A DNA stretch of 9,625 bases. Source: Burkholderiaceae bacterium. GTDB taxonomy: Bacteria; Pseudomonadota; Gammaproteobacteria; Burkholderiales; Burkholderiaceae. Shown here piece after piece: positions 1 to 5,950 of this stretch (the stretch's first letter is position 1; the number at the start of each line of letters is the position of its first letter). The notes beneath the pieces are model-generated. The model ran no database searches. It was given only the letters and a program-made list of their open reading frames with translations, and had not been told where the DNA came from. Location: the NCBI GenBank assembly GCA_022701965.1, contig JAKONL010000506.1, positions 1-9,625 of the forward strand, written 5' to 3'. Made by a program: the position numbers and the translations under genes.

Positions 1-873
1 GGCTCGCTGCGCCTGCCGGCCGGCTGGTGCGGCATCTTCACGCTCAAGCCGAGCCTGGGCCGCGTGCCGGTCGACCCGCCCTACATGGGCCGCGCCGCCG
101 GTCCGATGACGCGCACCGTCGCCGACGCCGCGCTGATGATGCAGGCGCTGGCCCGTCCCGACGCGCGCGACAGCATGAGCCTGCCGGCCCAGGACATCGA
201 CTGGGACGATTTCGACGTCGGCACCGGCCTGCTGCAGGGCCTGCGCATCGGCCTGCTGCTCGACGCGGGCTGCGGCCTGCCGGTCGAGCCGGAGATCCGC
301 GAGGCGGTCGAACACGCGGCGAAGCTGTTCGAGAAGGCCGGCGCCACGGTCGAGCCGATGCAGCCGTTCATGACGCGGACGATGCTCGACGGCATGGACC
401 ACCTGTGGCGCAGGCGCTCGCTCACCGACCTCGACACGCTCGCGCCCGCCCAGCGCGCGAAGGTGCTGCCCTACATCCGCGAGTGGGCCGAGAGCGCCGC
501 GAACTTCACCGGCGAGCACGTGTTCCGCGCCTTCAGCCAGTTCCATCACGTGCGTGTCGCGACGGTGAAGGCCTGCGCCGACTACGACTACGTGATCTCG
601 CCGACGGCCCCCAATTCGCCCGCCGCCGCCGAACTGCCCTCGCCGACGGACGATCCGCTGCGCCCGCTGGAACACATCGGCTTCACGGTGCCTTTCAACA
701 TGTCGGAACAGCCGGCCGCTTCGATCAATTGCGGCTACACCGGCGCGGGGTTGCCGATCGGGCTGCAGATCGCGGGACGGCGCTTCGACGACCTGGGCGT
801 GCTGCGGGTGGCGCGTGCGTTCGAGCTGATCCGCGAGGAACAGCGACCGTGGCCGGTGCCCGGCGGCCGGTAG
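1..873 (+). CDS. Amidase-signature family hydrolase, C-terminal part (5' end outside window)
   Basis: The reading frame is open from base 1 to the TAG at 871-873 and gives 290 residues, so perhaps 150-180 N-terminal residues are missing if the family length of about 450-480 holds. The first residues read GSLRLPAGWCGIFTLKPS, which matches the amidase-signature motif GGS-[IL]-R-x-PA-x-x-CG-x-x-x-LKP. The Ser at bases 4-6 is therefore the expected acyl-enzyme nucleophile; the catalytic Lys and cis-Ser lie upstream and cannot be checked. The C-terminus carries the usual NMSEQPAASINCGY...GLPIGLQIAGRRFDD...RP.P block. The family hydrolyses amide bonds in the cytoplasm, and the substrate cannot be read from this fragment. 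It is unlikely to be GatA, because nothing here looks like a tRNA amidotransferase operon. It ends 25 bp before the stop of a convergent LysR gene; no stem-loop with a U-tract is visible between them. Confidence 0.93.
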   Translation, partial: GSLRLPAGWCGIFTLKPSLGRVPVDPPYMGRAAGPMTRTVADAALMMQALARPDARDSMSLPAQDIDWDDFDVGTGLLQGLRIGLLLDAGCGLPVEPEIREAVEHAAKLFEKAGATVEPMQPFMTRTMLDGMDHLWRRRSLTDLDTLAPAQRAKVLPYIREWAESAANFTGEHVFRAFSQFHHVRVATVKACADYDYVISPTAPNSPAAAELPSPTDDPLRPLEHIGFTVPFNMSEQPAASINCGYTGAGLPIGLQIAGRRFDDLGVLRVARAFELIREEQRPWPVPGGR

Positions 874-898
874 CAGGAGTTCCGAGACCCCGCGGGTG

Positions 899-1759
899 CT
901 AGAGGAAATGCGCGCCCAGCAGCTCCCGGGCGCGAGTCACGAAGTCCGGCGCGCCACGGCGCAGCGGCAGCAGTGCGAAGGCCACGCGCGGCAATGCCGG
1001 CAACCCGTGCGGCGGCGCGAGCCGGGTGACGCCTTCGGTGGCCGCGGATTCGTTGATGCATGCGACGCCCAGTCCCGCGGCAAGCGCCGACTGCAGCCCC
1101 GCCACCCCTGACGCCACGTGCGCCAGCGTGAACGGAACGCGCCGGCGCCTGAGCAACGCCACGGTGTAGCGGTGCACCGAGCAGCTGTCCGGCAACGCCA
1201 GCAACCGGAGCGGCGCACCTCGCTCCAGCCGCATGCCGGCCGCGCCCAGCCACGCGAGCGATTCGCGCCGGATCACCAGCGCGCGCGGCGAGGCGGGCGA
1301 GGCGCCCGCGATGCTCATGACCAGACCCACGTCGAAATCGCCCTTCTCGTAGGCGCTCCGCACTTCGTCGCTCTTCAGCACCACGACGCTCAGCCGCAGT
1401 TGCGGATAGCTCTCGCCGAGCCGGGCCAGCAGCACCGCGAGATCCCCGGGCCTGAAGTAGTCCGTCACGCCCAGGCGCAACTCGCCGCGGAGGACTTCGC
1501 CGTGCAGGTCGCGAAACGCCTCGTCGCTCATCGCCAGGATGCGCCGCGCGTAGCCGACCAGCCGCATTCCCGCTTCGGTCGGCGCGACGCCGCTCTTGCT
1601 CCGCACGAGCAGCGACCGCCCCGCCCGTTCCTCCAGCTTCCGGATCTGCTCGCTGACCGACGATTGCGACAGGAAGACGCGCGGCGCCGCGGCCGTAAAG
1701 CTGCCCGCGTCGACCACCGCGACCAGGGTGCGGAGCTGCTCGATGTCGAATCCCGGCAT
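899..1759 (-). CDS. LysR-type transcriptional regulator, LrhA-like
   Basis: This 286-residue protein starts MPGFDIEQLRTLVAVVDAGS, a standard LysR N-terminus. The winged helix-turn-helix lies at about residues 20-42 (FTAAAPRVFLSQSSVSEQIRKLE), followed by the linker helix and an effector-binding domain from about residue 90. The sequence from GYARRILAMSDEA and the late block HVASGVAGLQSALAAGLGV...GLPALP resembles E. coli LrhA from memory, so I place it in that branch. The open frame extends far upstream to 2395, but the ATG at 1757-1759 is chosen because the protein homology begins there and GGAAAG lies 6 nt before it. A Pro replaces the usual Glu in the AERL-type helix (AAPRV), which is slightly unusual. 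It is divergent from the tautomerase/TTC38 pair and probably controls it and itself; the inducer is unknown. Confidence 0.93.
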   Translation of the reverse strand: MPGFDIEQLRTLVAVVDAGSFTAAAPRVFLSQSSVSEQIRKLEERAGRSLLVRSKSGVAPTEAGMRLVGYARRILAMSDEAFRDLHGEVLRGELRLGVTDYFRPGDLAVLLARLGESYPQLRLSVVVLKSDEVRSAYEKGDFDVGLVMSIAGASPASPRALVIRRESLAWLGAAGMRLERGAPLRLLALPDSCSVHRYTVALLRRRRVPFTLAHVASGVAGLQSALAAGLGVACINESAATEGVTRLAPPHGLPALPRVAFALLPLRRGAPDFVTRARELLGAHFL

Positions 1760-1761
1760 GT

Positions 1762-1770
1762 CTTCTTTCC
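1762..1770 (-). promoter_or_regulatory. Ribosome binding site of the LrhA-like regulator
   Basis: On the minus strand this reads GGAAAGAAG, with GGAAA 6 nt before the ATG at 1759. It decides the start, since the open reading frame continues upstream through the divergent tautomerase gene without a comparable signal. Confidence 0.6.
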
Positions 1771-1780
1771 ATTCATGAAA

Positions 1781-1848
1781 CCGATGGATCGGATCGTATA
1801 TTCCCGTTTTACCGATCGTTTGGGTCTCTCGAGAATGCGCACTCCGAT
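1781..1848. promoter_or_regulatory. Candidate LysR operator array in the divergent spacer (phased CCGAT elements)
   Basis: The 111-bp spacer (1760-1870) between the LysR gene and the tautomerase gene contains CCGAT at 1781-1785, 1812-1816 and 1844-1848, spaced 31 and 32 bp, close to three DNA turns each. The first copy is half of a perfect palindrome, CCGAT-GG-ATCGG (1781-1792). A TATATT hexamer at 1797-1802 could be a -10 element, but no convincing -35 accompanies it on either strand. Regular same-face spacing in a divergent LysR spacer is what a multi-site operator would look like; binding is inference. Confidence 0.4.
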
Positions 1849-1858
1849 ACAGCACCTC

Positions 1859-1864
1859 AAGGAG
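1859..1864 (+). promoter_or_regulatory. Strong Shine-Dalgarno of the tautomerase gene
   Basis: AAGGAG lies 6 nt before the ATG at 1871. It fixes that ATG as the start although the open frame reaches back to 1118, and it places a proline as the second codon, as the tautomerase mechanism requires. Confidence 0.8.
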
Positions 1865-1870
1865 CCCGCC

Positions 1871-2269
1871 ATGCCGCACATCGTCGTCCACCTCTCTGGC
1901 GAACCCGACGCCGACCTCACCCGCCGGACGGTCGACGCCGTCTGCGATCTCACGCAGCGCGTCCTGGGCAAGCAGCTGCCGGTGATCGCGATCACCGTGC
2001 AGTACCTGGCCAGCGATGCCTGGTTCATCGGCGGCCGCTCGCTGGCGTCGCTCGGGCGGTCGGCATTCCACCTGGACATCAGCGTGACCGACGAGACGAA
2101 CACGAAGGCCGAGAAGTCCCGCTACCTGCGCGAGGTGCACGAGACGATGGCGCAGTTGCGGCCCGACCTGCACGAGGTCTCCTACATCCACGTGATCGAC
2201 GCCCGCGGCGCGGCCTACGGCTACGGCGGCAGGACCCAGGAATACCGCCACCAGCAGTCGGGCGTGTGA
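1871..2269 (+). CDS. Tautomerase-superfamily protein with two fused 4-oxalocrotonate-tautomerase-like halves
   Basis: The 132-residue product begins MPHIVVHLSG. Removal of Met would expose Pro1, the catalytic base of the tautomerase superfamily. Numbering from Pro1, the first half ends in DAWFIGG (48-54), which matches the conserved HFGIGG-type hairpin of 4-oxalocrotonate tautomerase. A second copy, AAYGYGG, sits at 113-119, exactly 65 residues later. Each half reads as beta-alpha-beta, so the protein is a fused dimer of 4-OT-like units, as in other members of about 130-150 residues such as cis-CaaD and CHMI, which are trimers. The second half has no proline at its own start, so at most one Pro1 site per chain is expected. 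The reaction is probably a keto-enol tautomerisation or dehalogenase-like hydration of a small 2-oxo acid; the substrate is unknown. It lies divergent to a LysR gene and 16 bp before the TTC38-like gene. Confidence 0.88.
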   Translation: MPHIVVHLSGEPDADLTRRTVDAVCDLTQRVLGKQLPVIAITVQYLASDAWFIGGRSLASLGRSAFHLDISVTDETNTKAEKSRYLREVHETMAQLRPDLHEVSYIHVIDARGAAYGYGGRTQEYRHQQSGV

Positions 2270-2285
2270 GCGAGGCGCCGCGGCT

Positions 2286-3665
2286 GTGGCGGCCGGCATG
2301 GCACCATGGCGCATGGCTTCTTCAGGAAATCCGCTCCGGGCCGACAGCCTCGGCAATCCGGTCACGCTCGACGACGCCGCGTCGCTCGGCGCCATCGATG
2401 CGTTCGTGCATGGCTTCGTCTCGTGCGAGAGCAGCGCTGCCGAGGTGATGGCGGCCGCGCAGGACCACAGCCCTCTGGTGCAGGCCTACTGCGCTGCCCT
2501 GCACATGTTCTCCGAGTCGCGTGACGGCGCTCCCGGGGCACGCGAATTCATCGAACGCGCTCAGGACGGCGCTGCGCGCGCGACCGATCGCGAGCGGCGT
2601 TTCATCGCCGCCGTGGCGGCCTGGATCGACGGCGACGTCGCCGGCGCCATCGCGCTGCATCAGGAACAGGCGAAGGCGCATCCGCGCGACCTGGTGTCGG
2701 TCAAGCTCGGCCAGTACCACTGCTTCAACACCGGCGACTGCCCCGGCATGCTGCGGCTCGCGCTCGCCGCCCTGCCGGCCGCGGCCGACGTGCCTTACGT
2801 GCACGGCATGGCGGCCTTCGGCTACGAGCAGTGCCATCTGATGCGCGAGGCCGAAGCCAGTGCGCGCCATGCGATCGGCATGCGCCGCAAGGAACCGTGG
2901 GCGCACCATGCGCTGGGGCACGTGATGCTCACCCAGGGACGGCTCGCCGAGGGGCTGGCCTTCATGCGCGACGTGAGCGACACCTGGACCGGTCTCAACT
3001 CGTTCATGGTCACGCACAACTGGTGGCACGTGGCGCTGTTCCTGATCGATCTCGGCCGCGACGACGAGGCGCTCGCGGTCTACGATGACCATGTATGGGG
3101 CGTGGCGAAGGATTACTCGCAGGACCAGATCGGCGCGGTGTCGCTGCTGGCGCGGCTCGAGCTGTCGGGCATCGACGTCGGCGGCCGCTGGGACGATGTC
3201 GCGCAGCACCTGACCGGGCGGCTGGACGACCACGTGCTGCCGTTCCTCGACCTGCAGTATCTCTACGGACTGGCGCGTGCCGGCCGGCCCGAGGCCGATG
3301 CCCTGCTGCGCAACATCGATGCCTTCGCGCCACGGGCGCCCGCCGCGGTCCGTCCTGCCTGGGAGCGCGTCTGCGTTCCGGCGGCGCATGGGCTGCTGGC
3401 CCACGCACGCGGCGATTTCAACGGCGCCATCGACGGGCTCGGTACGGCATTGCCTCGGATGGTGGAGATCGGCGGCAGCCATGCGCAGCGCGATCTGTTC
3501 GAGCAGGTCTATCTCGATGCACTGGTGCGTTCCGGTACCGAACGCACGCTGACGGCGGCGCAAGGCATCCTGCAGCAGCAGCTCAACGGGCAGGCGGAAT
3601 CTCTGAGGTTGCGGCGGCAGACCGAGGCTGTCTACGAGGCGTTGGGTCTTCGGTTGCTGGGCTGA
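2286..3665 (+). CDS. Tetratricopeptide repeat protein, TTC38 family
   Basis: This 459-residue protein is close to human TTC38 in length and layout. Recognisable family blocks (numbered from the GTG) are HNWWHVALFLIDLGRDDEAL at 244-263 and GGSHAQRDLFEQV from 396, both near-identical in pattern to TTC38. Helical TPR-like pairs run through most of the chain (for example AWIDGDVAGAIALHQEQAKAHPRD and ALGHVMLTQGRLAEGLAFM). No signal peptide or membrane segment is seen, so it is probably cytoplasmic. The biochemical role of the family is not established, and I infer only a protein-interaction or helical scaffold role. Start choice is uncertain: GTG 2286 has GAGG 10 nt upstream; ATG 2298 and ATG 2313 are alternatives with poor ribosome sites, and homology begins only around SLGNPV. 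It follows the tautomerase gene by 16 bp and is probably co-transcribed with it. Confidence 0.9.
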   Translation: MAAGMAPWRMASSGNPLRADSLGNPVTLDDAASLGAIDAFVHGFVSCESSAAEVMAAAQDHSPLVQAYCAALHMFSESRDGAPGAREFIERAQDGAARATDRERRFIAAVAAWIDGDVAGAIALHQEQAKAHPRDLVSVKLGQYHCFNTGDCPGMLRLALAALPAAADVPYVHGMAAFGYEQCHLMREAEASARHAIGMRRKEPWAHHALGHVMLTQGRLAEGLAFMRDVSDTWTGLNSFMVTHNWWHVALFLIDLGRDDEALAVYDDHVWGVAKDYSQDQIGAVSLLARLELSGIDVGGRWDDVAQHLTGRLDDHVLPFLDLQYLYGLARAGRPEADALLRNIDAFAPRAPAAVRPAWERVCVPAAHGLLAHARGDFNGAIDGLGTALPRMVEIGGSHAQRDLFEQVYLDALVRSGTERTLTAAQGILQQQLNGQAESLRLRRQTEAVYEALGLRLLG

Positions 3666-3669
3666 AGGA

Positions 3670-3809
3670 GCGTTCGACAGGTGGGCGGGCGGTCTCGAGG
3701 GCGGTGGGTGACCCCCTCCGTTCATGTCCCCCGCCTTCGGCTCCTCCTTTACCTCGCCGGGAGCCCGCCCCGCCTCCCTGATCCTGCGCCCCGTCCACTG
3801 GTCGAACGC
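3670..3809. repeat. 140-bp palindromic element filling the convergent intergenic gap
   Basis: The ends are imperfect inverted repeats: 3670-3689 pairs with 3790-3809, with 17 of 20 positions complementary as DNA, including a perfect outer 9 bp (GCGTTCGAC / GTCGAACGC). As plus-strand RNA two mismatches become G-U pairs, leaving one mismatch in 20. Inside are two smaller hairpins: GGCGGTGGG (3700-3708) with CCCCCGCC (3728-3735), and GGCTCC (3739-3744) with GGAGCC (3760-3765). The element begins 4 bp after the TTC38 stop and ends 7 bp before the LysR stop. No clear U-tract follows, so a classical intrinsic terminator is not shown. It may be a dispersed intergenic repeat, a Rho-related or bidirectional end structure, or a remnant of a small mobile element. 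Confidence 0.6.
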
Positions 3810-3816
3810 AAGCGAA

Positions 3817-4725
3817 TCAAGCAATCACCACGCTCGGATCGAGCTCCCGCAATGCCATCCGCCGCACATGGTCCGTGAAGGCGGTCACCAGCGTCGACGG
3901 CGGCCGGCGCGCCGGCGTGAGCACCGAGAAGTCGGTCGGCATGACCGGCTCGAACGGCAGGAACCTGACCTTGTCGCCCTGATATTCGAGCGCGGTGATC
4001 GGGTCGACGAGCGACACGCCGAGCCCCGCAGCCACCATCGAGCAGGTGCCGACCGACACCTGCGTCTCGACCTGCAGCTTGCGGTCGACGCCGTAGGACG
4101 CGAACAGCGCGTCCATCTGCAGCCGCGAATCGAGCGAGCGAGGGTAGGAGACGAAATGCTCGCCTTCGAGGTCCGTCGGCACGATCACCGAGCGGTCCGC
4201 GAGCCGGTGGTCGCGCGGTATCGCGCAGACCATCTTCGTCGACAGCAGCCGCTCGCCGTAGGCGCTCTGGTGGTTCATCGCCAGGATCACGAAGCCGACG
4301 TCGCAGCGCTCGCCCACCACCATGTCGAGCACCGTCCGCGACGAATGGTTGGCCAGCGAGATGCGGATGTCGGTGTGGTCCCCGAGGAACTCGGCGATCG
4401 CGCGCGGCAGGAACGACAGCGCCAGCACCGGCGCGGCCGCGATCTGCAGCGTGCCGCGCTGCAGCGACCGGATCTCCTCGGCGGTGCGCGCGATGCGCTC
4501 GACGCCGAGCAGCGATCGCTCCACCTCCTCGTACAGCGCCTGCCCTTCGGCCGTCGGGTACAGCCGGCCGCGGATGCGCGAGAACAGCAGGAAGCCGACG
4601 CTCTCCTCGAGGTCGGCGATGAGCCGCGTCACGGCCGGCTGCGAGACGTGCAGCGCCTCGGCGGCGCGCGTCACCGTCTGCCAGGTCATCACGGCCCGGA
4701 AGGCTTCGAGTTGGCGGATCTTCAT
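3817..4725 (-). CDS. LysR-type transcriptional regulator, OccR/NocR-like, regulator of the ABC transporter/oxidase operon
   Basis: The 302-residue product starts MKIRQLEAFRAVMTWQTVTR with the helix-turn-helix at about 18-40 (VTRAAEALHVSQPAVTRLIADLE) and an effector-binding domain from about residue 92. The opening KIRQLEAFRAVM...TVTRAA...SQPAVTRLI...FSR..GRLYPT is the pattern of OccR and NocR, the octopine/nopaline regulators of Agrobacterium, and of close relatives; this is recognition from memory. GGAAA lies 7 nt before the ATG at 4725. It is divergent from the importer operon, with a T-N11-A box directly upstream of its own ribosome site, so autoregulation plus inducer-dependent activation of the operon is the expected LysR behaviour. 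Its inducer is probably the transported compound or a product of it. Confidence 0.93.
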   Translation of the reverse strand: MKIRQLEAFRAVMTWQTVTRAAEALHVSQPAVTRLIADLEESVGFLLFSRIRGRLYPTAEGQALYEEVERSLLGVERIARTAEEIRSLQRGTLQIAAAPVLALSFLPRAIAEFLGDHTDIRISLANHSSRTVLDMVVGERCDVGFVILAMNHQSAYGERLLSTKMVCAIPRDHRLADRSVIVPTDLEGEHFVSYPRSLDSRLQMDALFASYGVDRKLQVETQVSVGTCSMVAAGLGVSLVDPITALEYQGDKVRFLPFEPVMPTDFSVLTPARRPPSTLVTAFTDHVRRMALRELDPSVVIA

Positions 4726-4735
4726 GCCTGGATTT

Positions 4736-4854
4736 CCATAAGCAGATGTTATCGACCTTTAAATAAATTCGATTATCTTCTGTAGGAATTTGCGCCTACG
4801 CTCGGTCTCTCGAATGAGAAATCGAGAAATACCTGATTTGGTGCGCCATAAGCA
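4736..4854 (+). repeat. Direct repeat CCATAAGCA, two copies 110 bp apart
   Basis: CCATAAGCA occurs at 4736-4744 and again at 4846-4854. The first copy overlaps the left arm of the ATAA-N7-TTAT box; the second lies 55 bp before the operon's first ATG and partly forms an imperfect inverted repeat TTTGG-TGCG-CCATA. Two copies at the two ends of a LysR divergent region suggest paired sites bridged by a looped or bent tetramer; this is inference. Confidence 0.4.
4738..4752. promoter_or_regulatory. LysR box ATAA-N7-TTAT (T-N11-A)
   Basis: ATAAGCAGATGTTAT is an interrupted palindrome with the T-N11-A core of LysR-type binding sites. It lies 12 bp upstream of the regulator ATG and abuts its GGAAA ribosome site, so a bound regulator would block its own expression. 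Confidence 0.5.
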
Positions 4855-4892
4855 AAACGCATCAAATTGGTGAAAACCCTAACATCTTGGTG
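4838..4892 (+). repeat. Three TTGGTG direct repeats before the importer operon
   Basis: TTGGTG occurs at 4838-4843, 4867-4872 and 4887-4892, with start-to-start distances of 29 and 20 bp. The last copy ends 6 bp before the ribosome site of the binding-protein gene. They could be a second protein-binding series in the leader; function is unknown. Confidence 0.3.
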
Positions 4893-4897
4893 CAGCG

Positions 4898-4905
4898 AAA
4901 GGAAA
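4898..4905 (+). promoter_or_regulatory. Ribosome binding site of the binding-protein gene
   Basis: AAAGGAAA with its AAGGA core 6 nt before the ATG at 4910; this is the strongest translation signal of the operon, fitting the high abundance usual for periplasmic binding proteins. Confidence 0.75.
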
Positions 4906-4909
4906 CCCC

Positions 4910-5950
4910 ATGAAGCTTCGATCCGTCCACGTCGCCGTGTGTGCAGCTCTCGCGTGGGGTGCCTCGGCCCCCGCGTCGGCCCAGCAGACGACCCTCTACG
5001 TCGGCTCGTACGGCGGATCGACCGAGAAGGTTTTCAAGGAAAAGCTGATTCCTGCGTTCGAGGCGAAGAACAACGCGAAGATCGTCTACATCGCCGGCAA
5101 CTCCACCGACACGCTGGCCAAGCTGCAGGCCCAGAAAGGCAAGCAGGAATTCAACGTCGTGCTGCTCGACGACGGCCCGATGTACCAGGCGATCCAGTTC
5201 GGCTTCTGCGACAGGATCGCCGACGCGCCGGTCTACAAGGACCTCTACCCGATCGCGAAGATGGGCGACAACGCGGTCGGCGTGGGCATCGTCAGCACCG
5301 GCATCGCCTACAACACCGAAGCCTTCAGGAAGGCCGGACTGACGCCGCCGGACTCCTGGGAAGCGCTGACCGACAAGAAGTACCGCCAGAAGATCGCGAT
5401 CCCGCCGATCAACAACACCTACGGCCTGCAGACGCTCCTGACCTTCGCCAAGCTGCGCAAGGGCGGCGACCAGAACATCGATCCGGGCTTCGCCGCGATG
5501 ACCAAGGAGGTCGGCCCGAACGTGCTCGCATGGGAACCGTCGCCGGGCAAGATGACCGAGCTGTTCCAGAACGGCGACATCCTGATGGCCGTCTGGGGCA
5601 GCGGGCGCGTGCAGGCGCTGCGCGACACCGGCTTCCCGGTGCAGTTCGTGGTGCCCAAGGAAGGCGCGCCAGCGCTGCTGACCGCCGCCTGCGCCGTGGC
5701 GCAGAACACGCAGCCGGCGCTGGCCCAGGCCTTCGTGCAGTACCTGCTGACGCCCGAGGTGCAGACCATGCTGGCCGACACGCAGGGCTGGGGACCGGCC
5801 AACGCCAAGACCACGCTGCCGCCCATCGTGGCCGTGAAGGTGCCCTACGGCAAGGAGCAGATCGACAAGCTGCTGCCGACCAACTGGACGGTCGTCAACG
5901 AGAAGCGCGCCGAGTGGACCAACCGCTGGAACCGCACGGTCGAGCGCTGA
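4910..5950 (+). CDS. ABC transporter periplasmic substrate-binding protein, PotD-type (polyamine/opine/phosphonate class)
   Basis: The 346-residue product has a Sec signal peptide: KLR positive end, hydrophobic VAVCAALAWGASA, and ASA|QQ cleavage after residue 24. No lipobox is present, so it should be a soluble periplasmic protein. The mature start TTLYVGSYGGSTEKVF, the AYNTEAFRKAGLTPPDSWEAL block and the late GDILMAVWGSG...PVQFVVPKEG...LLTPEVQ block are those of family 1 PotD/PotF-like solute-binding proteins. In PotD the residues after the PKEG loop carry a Trp and an Asp that contact spermidine (from memory, W255 and D257). Here the equivalent stretch after P249-G252 is APALLTAACAV, with neither. 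This argues against a plain polyamine ligand. The stop overlaps the ATPase start by one base (TGATG). Confidence 0.94.
   Translation: MKLRSVHVAVCAALAWGASAPASAQQTTLYVGSYGGSTEKVFKEKLIPAFEAKNNAKIVYIAGNSTDTLAKLQAQKGKQEFNVVLLDDGPMYQAIQFGFCDRIADAPVYKDLYPIAKMGDNAVGVGIVSTGIAYNTEAFRKAGLTPPDSWEALTDKKYRQKIAIPPINNTYGLQTLLTFAKLRKGGDQNIDPGFAAMTKEVGPNVLAWEPSPGKMTELFQNGDILMAVWGSGRVQALRDTGFPVQFVVPKEGAPALLTAACAVAQNTQPALAQAFVQYLLTPEVQTMLADTQGWGPANAKTTLPPIVAVKVPYGKEQIDKLLPTNWTVVNEKRAEWTNRWNRTVER

Larger units (their letters stand above)
4726..4909. promoter_or_regulatory. Divergent control region between the OccR-like regulator and the importer operon
   Basis: This 184-bp stretch has no gene and is much richer in A/T than the coding sequence on either side, most clearly at 4751-4790 and 4811-4890. 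It must carry both promoters. It contains a T-N11-A palindrome beside the regulator start, a 9-bp direct repeat and three TTGGTG copies, described separately. I could not find a sigma-70 pair good enough to name on either strand; an activator-dependent promoter would be expected to look poor. Confidence 0.65.

Noticed and set aside
874..898. TAGCA/TGCTA inverted repeat spanning the amidase and LysR stop codons as a terminator
   Set aside because: The stem is only 5 bp with a 23-nt or so loop and no U-tract; the symmetry arises largely from the two facing TAG stop codons.
1774..1802. Sigma-70 promoter using TATATT at 1797-1802
   Set aside because: The -10 match is good but the hexamer at the right distance upstream (CATGAA and neighbours) does not resemble TTGACA, so I do not call a promoter.
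899..2395. Extended 498-residue form of the first LysR gene
   Set aside because: The extra N-terminal 212 residues would be antisense to the tautomerase and its spacer. LysR homology starts at the ATG at 1759, which has its own ribosome site.
2322..3824. 500-codon open frame on the minus strand across the TTC38 gene
   Set aside because: Its translation is rich in Arg, His, Gln and Gly with no domain, and it lies antisense to a gene with clear family homology. Long antisense frames are expected at this GC content.
3724..4785. 353-codon plus-strand open frame opposite the second LysR gene
   Set aside because: The product is His/Arg-rich and has no family resemblance, while the minus strand encodes a standard complete LysR protein.
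4867..5949. Upstream extension of the ATPase frame to give a 718-residue protein
   Set aside because: The extension runs out of frame through the binding-protein gene and shows no domain; the ATPase homology begins at ATG 5950.
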